Shown here: one piece after another, positions 46,640 through 57,299 of the stretch
How positions within the stretch are numbered: the stretch's first letter is position 1
How the letters are laid out: each line of letters opens with the position of its first letter
NCBI GenBank assembly: GCA_029747015.1
Contig: JAKOGI010001251.1
Span: forward strand, 210,791 to 274,790
Reading direction: 5' to 3'
Source of the DNA: Carnegiea gigantea
Lineage: Eukaryota; Streptophyta; Magnoliopsida; Caryophyllales; Cactaceae
Length of the DNA stretch: 64,000 nt
The notes under the pieces: model-generated
Database searches by the model: none
Told to the model about the DNA's origin: nothing
What the model saw: the letters and a program-made list of their open reading frames with translations, nothing else
Position numbers and translations under genes: made by a program

Positions 46640-47417
46640 CATGAAGCCAGCGTGGTATGTAAAGCTAGTTAGGCAGGGTTCCTCTAAAAGCCTTAAGTTG
46701 TGAAACATAAAAGGTATGGTGTATCTGAGCTCTGATAGGGAGTTGCAACTTATAGGCTACGTGCCCTACTCTATCCAAGACTTGAAAGGGTCCATAGAAC
46801 TTGGGGCTGAGTTTCTAGTTTGCCCTTGCCTGGACCAAAGTCTGTTTGTATGGCTGCAGTTTAACCCACACCTAGTTCCCAATTTCAAAGCTTCTTTCAC
46901 TCCTTCCTTTATCAGCCATTTGCTTCATTCGATGTTGGGCCCTTAAGATATGAAATCTTAGAATTTGTATTATAGCTTTTCTCTTTTGTAAGGTTTGGTT
47001 GACCATGTCTGCCCTTGTCTCTCCTGGCAAATGTAGTAAGTGGGTCGGTGGGGGCCGGTTGTACACAATTTCATGGGTTGTTAGCTGAGTAGATGTATGG
47101 AAAGTGGTATTATACCACCACTCAGCTAAGGGTAGCCAGTGGCTCTATTCTTTAGGTCTTTCACTGCTCATGCATCTCAAATAAGCCTCCAAACATCTGT
47201 TAACCACCTCAGTTTGACCATCTGTCTGAGGGTGGTAAGCATTAGAAAGCAACAGATTAGTTCCTTGAAAAGTGAACAAGGCTTACTAAAATTTGCTCAA
47301 AATGCCTTGTCTTTATCACCGACAATGCTCTGTGGCCATCCATGCAACTTGAACACATGATCAAGGTAAGCTTGAGCCACATTCATAGCTATATAGGGTG
47401 TGACATAGCCGTGAACT
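46640..47417 (-). pseudogene. Chromovirus integrase 3' part, inverted
   Basis: Reverse complement of 49830-49033: integrase core end, the linker region and the start of the C-terminal part, in opposite orientation to the reverse-transcriptase block that begins at 47418. Scattered stops. It forms the inner end of the left arm. Confidence 0.75.
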
Positions 47418-50121
47418 AGGTAAAAAAGATAGGCCTTGGAGACTTTGTGTGGACTATAGGGAGCTTAACAAGCAAACCATTAAGGACAAGTTTCCTGTAC
47501 CTATAGTTGATGAGCTGATTGATGAGTTGGCCGGGCCGAAAATATTCGGCAAAATAGATTTGAGAGCAGCATACCGTCAATTGAGAGTATCCTCTAAAGA
47601 TGTGCACAAAACTGCCTCCAAAACCCATTATGGGCATTTCGAGTTCTTGATGATGTCCTTTGGGCTAACCAATGCCCTAGCAACTTTCCAGGGGCTTATG
47701 AATCACATATTCAGACCTCTACTGAGGAAATGAGTGCTTGTCTTTTTTGATGATATCTTAGTTTATAGCCAGATCCAAAAAGAACATGTACAGCACCTGC
47801 AGACAGTTTTCAACATTATGAGATAGCACCAGCAAAACAAAGCAAATGTAACTTTGGGATGGCCAAAGTGGAGTACCTTGCGCATTATACCTCTGGTGAT
47901 GGGGTTTCCACAGACCCTAGAAAAATTGAGGCTATTACAAAATGGCCTAACCCCTCTTCTGTCAAAGAGTTGAGAAGCTTCTTAGGGTTAACATGCTACT
48001 ATAGAAAATTTGTTAGGAATTATGCCTCTATAGCCAAACCATTAACTAACCTTCTCAAAAAGGGAGAGTTTTCATGGAGGCAAGAGGATGAGAAGGCGTT
48101 CAAGCAACTAAAAGAAGCTTTGTGCTCAACCTAGTGTTGGCTATCCCATACTTTGGCAAAACCTTTACTGTGAAAACAGATGCTTCAGCTTCAGGGATTG
48201 GAGCTGTGTTGACGCAACATGGACAACCCTTAGCTTGCAGTAGCAAGTCTCTTGGCCCTAGATGGCAAAAGCTTTCAGTAAATGAAAAGGAGTTATTGGC
48301 TGTGGTTTACGCAGTCCAAAAATGGGAATAGTATCTCAGTTGCCAGTGGTTTGTCATCCTCACTTATCAAAAAAGCCTAAAGTGGCTCCTAAAACAAAAG
48401 ATATCAACACCCTTCTAGCAAGTTTGGTTATCCAAACTTATAGGCTTCCAATATAAAATACACTTTAGAAGTGGAAGGGAGAACAAAGCAGCAGATGCTC
48501 TTTCAAGAGTAATTGGAGCTGAGGTCCTGTGTTTGGCACACTTTATAGTATAATCAGATTTGCTACAGCTAATCAAGCAAAGTTATCAACTAAACCCGCA
48601 ATTACAGCAAGTTTTGAATCAATTGCGGCAAGAAGTGGCAGTTCCTAAATACAATTTGATGGATGGACTATTAAGGAAGAAAGGCAAGATGGTAATTGGG
48701 CCTGACCCTGAAGTTAGACAACAAATATTGAAGTGGATGCATGATTCGCCCTTTGGGGGACACTCAGTAAGGCAAGCCACTTTAAAAAGGATCAAAAATC
48801 TATTTTGTTAGAAAGAGCTCACTAAATCAGTCCATTATCACATCAGGCAATGCACAACATGTCAAAGTTGCAAGCATGATAACAGTGCCTACCCTAGGTT
48901 GCTATAACCCCTACCAACGCCCAATGAAGTTTGGTTGGATGTCTCCATGTTCTTCGTAGAAGGGTTACCTAAGTCATCTGGGAAGGAGGTTATTATGGTG
49001 GTTGTTGATCGATTCAGTAAGTATGCCCATTTCACAGCGATGTCACACTCCTATACAGCTATGGATGTGGCTCAAGCTTACGTTGATCATGTGTTCAAGT
49101 TGCATGGATGGCCACAGAGCATTGTTAGTGATAGAGACAAGGCATTTTTGAGTGAATTTTGGCAAGCCTTGTTTACTCTTTAAAGAACTGATATGTTGCT
49201 TTCTACTACTTACCACCCTTAGATAGATGGTCAAACTGAGGTGGTGGACAGATGGTCAAACTGAGGTGGTTATCAGATGTTTGGAGGCTTATTTGAGATG
49301 CATGAGCAGTGAAAGACCCAAAGAGTGGAGCCACAGGCTACCCTTAGCCGAGCGGTGGTATTATACCACTTTCCATACATCTACTTAGCTAACGCCCTAT
49401 AAAATTGTGTACAACCAGCCCCCACCGACCCACTTACCGTATTTGCCAGGAGAGACAAGGCTGGACATGGTCAACCGAACCTTACAAAAGAGAAGCTATG
49501 ATAAGAATTCTGAGATTTTATCTCTTAATGGCCCAACATCGAATGAAGTAAATGGCTGAGAATAGAAGGAGTGAAAGAAGCTTTGAAATTGGGAACTGGG
49601 TCTGGGTTAAACTGCAGCCATACAGATAGACTTCAGTCCAGGCAAGGGCAAACCAGAAACTCAGCCCCAAGTTCTATGGACCCTTTTAAGTCTTGGATAG
49701 AGTAGGGCACGTAGCCTATAGGTTGTAACTCCCTGTCACATCTCAGATACACCCTACCTTTCATGTTTCACAACTTAAGGCTTTCGGAGGAACCCTGCCT
49801 AGCCAACCTTACATATCACATTGGCTTCATGGAATTGATGCAGAGCAAACACTTAGACCTTTCAAGGTGGTGGACAGGAGGATAGTTAAGAGGGGCAATG
49901 TAGCATATGTCCAATATTTGATTCATTGGTAGGGGCAAAATCTAGAGGATGCAACTTGGGAATTCGCTGGAGAAATCGAGAGGAGGTTCCTTGAATTTAT
50001 ACAGGCACGGTGAGACTTGAGGGCAACCTGGGAATTCGCTGGAGAAATCGAGAGGAGGTTCCTTGAATTTATACAGGCACGGTGAGACTTGAGGGCAAAT
50101 CTCTTTTGATGGATGGACAAA
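47418..50121 (+). pseudogene. Ty3/gypsy chromovirus pol: RT, RNase H, integrase, chromodomain
   Basis: RT begins near 47420 ([20 protein letters not shown]), then [29 protein letters not shown], a stop, and the catalytic FFDDILVYS near 47745. RNase H: KTDASASGIGAVLTQHGQPL near 48173 and ENKAADALSRV near 48480. Integrase: GGHSVRQATLKRIK and CTTCQSC of the HHCC finger, then WLDVSMFFVEGLPKS, where the usual first catalytic Asp (SMDF) is Phe, and SIVSDRDKAFLSEFW with the second Asp. The chromodomain near 49860-49990 (KVVDRRIVKRGNVAYVQYLI, then ATWEFAGEI) marks a chromovirus. Gag and protease are missing. Many stops. Short LTRs suggest the Reina clade, which is inference. Confidence 0.88.
49951..50094 (+). 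repeat. 72-bp tandem duplication in the chromodomain end
   Basis: Two almost identical 72-bp units (49951-50022 and 50023-50094) starting GCAACTTGGG and GCAACCTGGG. The left arm has one unit, so the duplication postdates the inverted duplication. Confidence 0.9.
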
Positions 50122-50406
50122 TGATATGGGAAATTACATATTTTAATTAAATAAATATTATCAACAGCTGGTGAAGGTTCAGGACGTGGTCATTTCCTTT
50201 GGCGTCAGAATTGGTTACAATTTTAAGGACAACTGTCCATTTAATTCTTACATATATGTAGCTGGCAAGGAAAAATCAATGAAAATATATACCTACATAC
50301 CTTTCGATCTCTCTCTAATTTCTCTCACTAGATTGTGCATGGATCAATTGTGCGCAGATTCGAGAATCTCTTTTTACCTTTGAGCATTCTCCTATCTGTT
50401 GCATCA
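50122..50406 (+). mobile_element. Chromovirus 3' LTR, right arm
   Basis: 285 bp from TGATATGGGAAATTACAT to TTGCATCA, preceded by a purine tract and the chromovirus pol end. It mirrors 42939-43218. Confidence 0.8.
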
Positions 50407-50659
50407 GTCTCCCATATTTGACATTGCCTCCATGAAATGTCTCCATATGGAATATATTCCACAATCATGATTGTTTATATCATCTTGCCGAGATAGATTC
50501 GAAAACACCAGGATAGATTTCTTCAGATAACTCCCATTTTTATTGCCTCCATTGACGAAATAGCTTGAGAACAAATTAGTCAGCAAGGCTTTTGTGAATT
50601 GATTGAATTAAATTATGTGATTTTGGAGCTAAGATTGGTCCTAGTAAATAATATGCACT

Positions 50660-50664
50660 ATGTT
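50660..50664. repeat. Target-site duplication ATGTT, left of gypsy LTR element
   Basis: Repeated at 59877-59881. The mirror arm has one ATGTT in the same context, the empty site. Confidence 0.9.
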
Positions 50665-52895
50665 TGTAATGACCCGACCTTAAATCATGTTTATTTATTT
50701 AATTAAATCATATTATTAATTTTTCATATTTATTTATCTCATTAAATCATCTCGATTGGGAGAATTTATTTTGGGCCCCACTTTGCAATTCGAGTTTCAT
50801 TTACCATAACAATTTCGGGTGAATCGATATTAGGTCCCAGTAAATATACTTAGGTGATTAATTATTTTTTATAATGTCACAAAAATTTAATTTTTAGCCA
50901 TGCAAAAATTTGGGCTCAAATTCATTAGGTTTGGCCCTATTCATTTGGGCCCGATTCATTTTGGGTTCAATTTTGACCCGAAAATTTTGGTGTGATTAAA
51001 TTAAGTTAATTACCATCATTGGTACTAAATTATAATTAGCAAAAAGTTACTTTTGGTCTTAGATATTAGCCAAGCTATTGACCTAAGTTCAAAAGAAAAA
51101 AAAATATAAAATAAAATTATGCCAGTCTAGCCACACATTCTTTCTCCTTCCTCTTCTCCTTTCTTCCCCCACCTCATGTTATTGTTGCTGTGTAGCTGAG
51201 TTCTGGTGGCTTCCGCCACATTCTGCCACCAACCACGGCCACCTCCGGCCACCAGCCCCTAACCCCAATACCACCAACCACCAACCACCAACCCCAACTT
51301 GTACCACCACCAAACACCATCTCCATCTTCTTATGTACAAGCTTGAAGTGAGGTAAACTCTAACTCCATCTTGATTCATTTTTTAGTTTTTGTGTTTATT
51401 TTAGTTATAGTTTATGTTCTTATGATCAAAATAAATGCTAGCATACAAACTTTATTGTTGTTGTAGATGTTCGATATTGTGGTGTTGCATTTGAACTTGA
51501 TCAAGGGGGTTTGCATAAAGAAGGTGTGAGCTCGAGTTGTTTATCTAATTGTTGTGATCTTGGAATGAAAAATGAATTTAAAGGTTGTGAGTGATCTTAT
51601 TAAATTTATTATGGTGGTTAGATGTAAGCTTGTGTTGGACATTATCTAGGGTTTCAAAATCATGCATGATTAAGGTGAATTTTTGAATCAAGCGTATTAT
51701 TTGTGTATAATTGGATAAAGAAATGAATCTTGGATGTGTTGTTTAGCTTGGAAAATCACTTGAGGTGATCTTCTATAAAGGGGTGCATTATTGAAATGTT
51801 CCCAATTGATTATAAAAGGTCATTTTGCCTATTTATGCAAATAGTAAGTTTATTGATGTGTTTTGAGTGATTTTGAAAGAGAGAAGACATGAAAATTTGA
51901 TGTAGATGATTATGGAGTAAAATTGAGTAATTTGCCTTTGTAAAGTGATGATAAGGAAAAGGCTTTGTTAAATGATTTTAAGGAGTGATTTTAGATAGAG
52001 AATTGTGTGAAAAGAAGGGGGAAAACAAGAACAGTAGGACTGTGAACATATCAAAAATAGGGGTCACTTTGCGATTAAACTAATATTGTTTGGCCTATTG
52101 AAAAACTATGATTTTTGGTGGGTACATAGATTCGTAAGTTATCTTTTAAATTCCTTTTGAAGCACTTCATTCCAAGTTGTGTGGAAACAGTTATGGTCAT
52201 TTTGCTTAGACTGTATAAGACAGATTTGAGCTGTGCACAGTTGTGTTTTAGCTCAATTTTATGAGCCGTGTTGCGATAATTGGGTTTGGCACTATGAATG
52301 AAATTGCAGGACTTCCGAAACTTTTCATATTGGAGGTTTATAGCTCAATTGGAGTTCGGGGGTGAAAGATATGGATTTTCTAAAGTAGACCTTCGAATGG
52401 TAATATAAGGGACGAAAGAAATTATAGCATTTGGAAATATTATCCAGAGTCTCTACATAATTATGGATATTGCAAAGAAATTACAAAGTTAAGTGAGTTC
52501 AAAAACTTTCATTTTGTACAGAAGCTTACTTGGGTTGGAAAAACCGAGTTAAATGGGCGTGGAAATAAAATTGGAGGAGTGAAGAGGTTAATGACACAAG
52601 CTAAGGTTATATGAGCATTCCTAAACCTCACAACAACCCTCTTGGCATTAAACCTTCCATTATTCATTTTAGAAACATCAAAAGCCCATATTTCATTTGC
52701 ATCCATTAAAGTCTTTTTATTATCACCTCAATTATTTCATTTTGTTCTATTTTGCTCCAACTTGTTTCACTTCGAGTTCAAATACCTTATTTAGTTTTCA
52801 AATCATTTTAGCGTAACTTATCTTATATTGAATTGTTTGAATCATGGATGCCCTTTTTATTAATCAATTTTCAAAAAGTTACAAATTATGGGAGT

Positions 52896-52900
52896 AAAAG
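52896..52900. repeat. Target-site duplication AAAAG, left of nested element
   Basis: AAAAG is repeated exactly at 58698-58702 after the second LTR. Confidence 0.85.
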
Positions 52901-54296
52901 TGTTGAACGGTAAATTTACCCATTTTACGTGCCTCTTTCACGTACTTTTTGTTCGTATAATAACTTAATTCTTAAGATTTTTACTTGTTTTATTTATGTT
53001 TTGTAGGAAATAACTTCAAATCAAGCAAACGTCGCGAAAAGGGACGAAGACGCGACAAAATGAAGAAAAACAGCGAAAACCGACGAAAACTGGCAAAACC
53101 GGACAAAACCGGGGGGCGACACCGCGCCACCAGTGAAGTGGCACGGTGTGGCCATGCCATGTGCCACGGCCGTGCCACATGGCACGACCGTGCCGTCCCC
53201 CCCCGTTTCGTCGTGTTCGCAATTTCTATTTAAGTCCGTTCGGGCGTCTGTTTGTGGGGGTCGCGCAGAGGGTCGTACGGGCTTCGCTTGGGGCGTGTCT
53301 CTGGCGATTTCTAGAGTAGTTTAGGATAGATTTTAGCTAATAAGGGATATTAGTTTAGGATTGAAGATTGTAACATTGGATTCAACCTTTGGAATTCAAG
53401 TTCTTCATCAATTCAAGACTAAGTTTTCTCCTCTTTTATCTCTCTAGTTTTTATGTTCTTGTTACTTATGTTTTGTTGGTTTTAATTCTTGTATTTGTTT
53501 TGTTTGATTTATATGTTTAATTTCATTGTTAATTTATGTCATTTACTTGTTTGAATTCATTTTATTTCATTTCCTTTGCTTTGTTCTTCGTGTTCTTGCA
53601 CTTGTTTGGTAGTTTAGGTTTTGATTCGTTTGATGTTTAGTTGGTAGATTGTGTTGGCTTGGGTTGTGATTAGCCTCTTGATGGCTAATTAATCTTGTAG
53701 TTGGCCTAACCATACCCAATCTATGCCTAGAACTTAGAATTTTCCTTCACGCCCGCCAAGTGTTCGATGAAATGCTTGAGAGAGCTTTCATCCATATTTT
53801 TTGGGCGATTGACTTATGCTGAGAGGTGAGGTCAATTAGTTAGTGTGGGAGAGGGAATAGCCGAGTTCGGGACACGAAAGTAGTATCCGAATCGAGTTAG
53901 GTCCGGGGTTGCTAGTTTTGTGGTCTAATTCGCCTAACCCCACGAAAGTAGGTGGTTACCCGAGTTAGACTAGCTCATGACCCTTGAGAGAGGGCTTGGG
54001 TGGTCTTTGATGGTGCAACCGACCATCTCTAGTTCGTAGTGTGATTTGGGTAGGTTAGGACTCATCTTGGTTAGTTAGTTCATCCATTGGCAAAATCACA
54101 ACTCCAAGTCGCTTGTTTCTGTATTTGTAGCGTAGTTTAGCTCCCCTCCTTCACCGTTGATCTTGCCTAACTTGAGACGCTCTAGTAAACTCTGGTAGTT
54201 GGAAACACAATTCTCTGCGGACGACACCCCAAGTACTCAACGATACACCTTGCACTTGGGGTTTATAAATATTAAAACTCTGTTTTTCTTGTAACA
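52901..54296 (+). repeat. 5' LTR of the gag-only retrotransposon
   Basis: 1396 bp. It holds a GC-rich patch near 53100-53210 with GGCACG/CGTGCC motifs just upstream of a TATTTAAG promoter-like motif near 53224. Short open frames on both strands here are composition artefacts. Confidence 0.92.
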
Positions 54297-54298
54297 AG

Positions 54299-54316
54299 TT
54301 TTTGGCGCCGTAGCCG
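54299..54316 (+). other. tRNA-Asp-type primer-binding site
   Basis: TTTTTGGCGCCGTAGCCGG-like sequence directly after the LTR; two positions differ from the TGGCGCCGTTGCCGGGG consensus complementary to tRNA-Asp. Confidence 0.75.
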
Positions 54317-54409
54317 GAGAATTGGCATTTTTCAATATTGGGGTTTACTTAAGCATTCGAGACTAGGCTTTTATTTCGAAAAAAGAATAAAAATCAAAAA
54401 AAAAATCCA

Positions 54410-55724
54410 ATGGCAATTTTCCATTTTCCCCAATGTGAGCAAGAATTATTTTACCGTTATTGGGGTCGTTTACATGCTTATCTTGCTCAATGTGCTTCTT
54501 GTGGATGTTTATATGGAAAATGAGAAATATTGCATGTTGTTGATGAGGGTGTGACTTGTGAGACCCATGCTCTTTTGGAGTATTGGGATTCTGTGCTCGA
54601 AATGTTGATGAAGCTTGGGAATTACTTGAGTGGTTGGCTAGGGATACTTATGAATTTGAGACTAGTCAATTTATTTCATCCACCCCATCCCCCGGCGTTC
54701 CTAATTATACACCTCTTGCATGTGAGATCTGCCATTGTTCTGACCATGACAGTGTTTCTTGTCCCTATCGTATTTCTGCTGATGGTTTTGCTAGAATTTC
54801 TAGTATGATAGAGGCCATGAATAAGCAACAAGTTGAGTTTGCTGAGTTTGTTAATAAACTGCGGGAGTATGACCTATCACCCGAGACTGACCCTAGCTCT
54901 AGTACTCTTAGACTTGATGTCAATCTGTGTGATGATGGTGCGTCTTTTCCTCCTCTAGAGTCCGGACTAGAGGACGTGTGCGACCCTTCCTTACCTACTC
55001 TACCTCCTGTTGCTCCATCCCTACCTAGCACCTTTAAGGACAACGCTATGACTTATCATGATCCACCTTTCCTTTTAGCTCAGTCGACGGAGTTCGAGGT
55101 AGGTGCGACATATTGTGTTGGTGCTAGTATCGATGGGGATGATTTCTGTCTTGAGTCAAACGGTACTTTTAGTGAGGTGCATGATCTCGACGAGATTCTC
55201 GAGGGGGAGTCCTGTGTGGATGCTGTGGCCGCAGTTTCATCTAGTCCTGATCTTACTGACCATGTATCCCTCAACCCCTTGATTTTTCTCATGCTTCTTC
55301 ATGTTCACTACCCTCCCCTTCCCCTCAATATTGTGACCTCTCACCGATCGATTCTCTTGTGGTGCTCGAGGGGAATGTGGTTGACTGTTCTGAGTCCCTA
55401 GGTGCCTTTAGAGGGTATGACCCCTCCCTTGACCCTTATAGTCTATACCTAGAGGACATGCCTGGAAAAATCATCTTTCCTATTGCATTCAATCATTCTA
55501 CTGATTTTTCTAGGGCATTTGATAAATTTAGGAGAGCACTTACTATTATTTCTACATTCCTGCTTAAGTGCTCTTACTTACACTCATATGAGTTGCAGGC
55601 TCAGGTGTTTGATAAACTTCTGCGAGCATTGACGGCATCTGCGTTGGCGATGCGCGTCCTAAACGCCGCCGAGAAGTGGCTGATGCTCCTCGCGTTTCCC
55701 CAACCTCGTCTTAGCGAGGTGTAG
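54410..55724 (+). pseudogene. Gag-like gene with zinc knuckle, frameshifted
   Basis: The frame starts at the ATG at 54410 (MAIFHFPQCEQELFYRYWGR), meets a TGA after GCLYGK, and changes frame near 54590 into a 272-codon frame ending at 55401, overlapping a second frame up to 55724. The N-terminal part (YRYWGRLHAYLAQC, then NVDEAWELLEWLARDTYEFE) fits the retrotransposon gag fold. A knuckle CEICHCSDHDSVSC has exact CX2CX4HX4C spacing. The region after it is acidic and rich in Ser, Pro and Asp, with no pol motif. Gag packages RNA in virus-like particles. This copy is broken, so it could only move with helper proteins. Confidence 0.75.
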
Positions 55725-57261
55725 TTCGGGTACATTCAGTACCCGACCTGGTATAATCGTTCTCACTCTCCCCCCTTCTTTTTATTTTTCTTTTCTTTCT
55801 TTTTGTTTTTGTTTAGTTGTGAATATTAGGATTGTGTTTTGTTGGTGATCATCTTGTGGTGAAATTTGGATGTTGTTGAGCCGTTGTTGGCTATGATCAC
55901 CATTTTTGTGTTTTTATGGATTTTTATTGTGTTGTGGTTGGTGGTGTTGTTGGATTGGTTTATATTTGTTTTTGGTTGTGTTAGTTTGTATTTATGTGTG
56001 ATCGTATTGTTGTTTTGGGTGAGATTGTGTTTTTGGGAGAGTGTGTTAGCTTGTATATATTCTTGTCGATTTTTATTTTTCTTGTGTTTGATTTTGTTTT
56101 CTTTATTTTTGTGTGTTGGTGATGACTCACGGCTCCCAATGAGGACATTGTGAGATTTATGTGTGGGGGTGGGGTCATCTCTCCTTTTTCTTCTTATTAT
56201 CTCCCCTTTTTCTTCTTATTTTTGTGAAAATTTTTCTTTTTTTTGTATTATTTTTTTTCATTTTTTCTCATTTTTTGTATAAATTTTTCTTTTCTTTTTG
56301 CATTTAGGGAGGTTTTGTTCTATTTTGATCAGCCTTGATCTCCGGTACCTTGACTATTAGCTCGTATATAAGTATAATGTGCATGATAGATGTTCATCCC
56401 CAATCTGCATTTTTAGGCCTCAGTTCTAACTCCAACAGTCCATTATAATTTTGCAATCCAGTCCTAATTTATGTATTGTCATCATCCTACATTCTTAGTC
56501 TTCCATGATTAACTCTCCCACTTGTCTACTGCACATTTCCCTTTATATGTGCTGGCACCCCCTTTTCCAAAACAAAAGCAAAAACAAACAAATTCAAGCG
56601 CTACTGGGTGTATCCCTTTGGGGCGTAACATGAGTTTGTATTGAAAAAAAATAATAATGGAAAGAAAAAAAAAAGTGGGGAAGAAAAGAGTTGGAAATGA
56701 CAAGTACCCCTTTGAGGCATACGCTACTGGGTGTTACCCTTTGAGGCAATACTGCTACTGGGAAAGCTTGCTTTCCATGCTAGCTATTCAAAAAGGTAAC
56801 TTGTGTCAGCTGTGTGGGGTTGAGTTTGATTTTGGTATGCTTAGTTTTAGGATGATGATACACTTGCACACTAAGCACCAGGATGGATTCAATGTTCTCA
56901 TGCGTCGTGGGGTGAAAAGCTGATGTCTGAATGCTATTCTTTAAGATGATGTGTCCTGAAATGCATATAATACTTGTGTACAGACTGATACTTGAGTTAC
57001 TAGGGGATTTTGGTTGATTCGAACGTGTACAATTCACCCGGATGTATATATTTTGTTTTATCATTTTCATTTTTCGATTTTGTTTCTCTTTTCTTTGTTT
57101 TCCCTTTTTGAGATTTTGTGGGCATATCTTTTGCAAACCCTCACGAGACCTTACTCGTCCATTTGGGGTGACCAAGGGGTTTAAAGGGCTTGTTGCATAC
57201 GCTAAATGCAACCGTGATTCCTACGAAAGTGAATTAGTTGTTTACTTTAGTTTTTCTTTCA
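55725..57261. other. Non-coding interior of the gag-only retrotransposon
   Basis: T-rich, with runs such as TTTTTCTTTTTTTTG near 56227. Around 56600-56770 a GCTACTGGGTG-TATCCCTTTGGGGC type segment occurs three times in degenerate form. The frame at 56657-56923 has a CQLCGVEFDF...HLHTKH pattern reminiscent of a C2H2 finger but no supporting context. Confidence 0.45.
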
Positions 57262-57283
57262 TTTTGCTCGAGGACGAGCAAAA
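57262..57283 (+). promoter_or_regulatory. Perfect hairpin just upstream of the polypurine tract
   Basis: TTTTGCTCG - AGGA - CGAGCAAAA gives a 9-bp stem with a 4-base loop, 6 bases before the purine-rich GATAGGTGTGGGGG tract. Possibly an RNA signal for packaging, dimerisation or plus-strand priming; function is inference. Confidence 0.6.
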
Positions 57284-57285
57284 GA

Positions 57286-57299
57286 TAGGTGTGGGGGTG
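57286..57299 (+). other. Polypurine tract of the gag-only retrotransposon
   Basis: A purine-rich tract with GTGGGGGTG directly before the TGTTGAACGG start of the 3' LTR, where plus-strand DNA synthesis would start. Confidence 0.7.

Larger units (their letters stand above)
38434..47417 (+). repeat. Left arm of a large inverted duplication
   Basis: Pairs in reverse complement with 49033-63832. Matching anchors: 38545-38772 with 63700-63478, 39040-39180 with 62990-62860, 39661-40100 with 62370-61900, 40540-40720 with 61500-61315, 41430-42680 with 61150-59882, 42690-43430 with 50650-49850, and 46640-47417 with 49830-49033. Net length is about 5.8 kb without the copia array (43437-46634). Arms look roughly 80-90% identical by eye. 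Arm-specific insertions are a 537-bp element here, and an LTR element, a MITE and a 72-bp duplication in the other arm. Confidence 0.9.

Noticed and set aside
52985..53324. Arg-rich frames in the gag-only LTR, repeated at 57384-57722
   Set aside because: They fall wholly within LTRs and recur with the LTR; no family match and frames on both strands compete.
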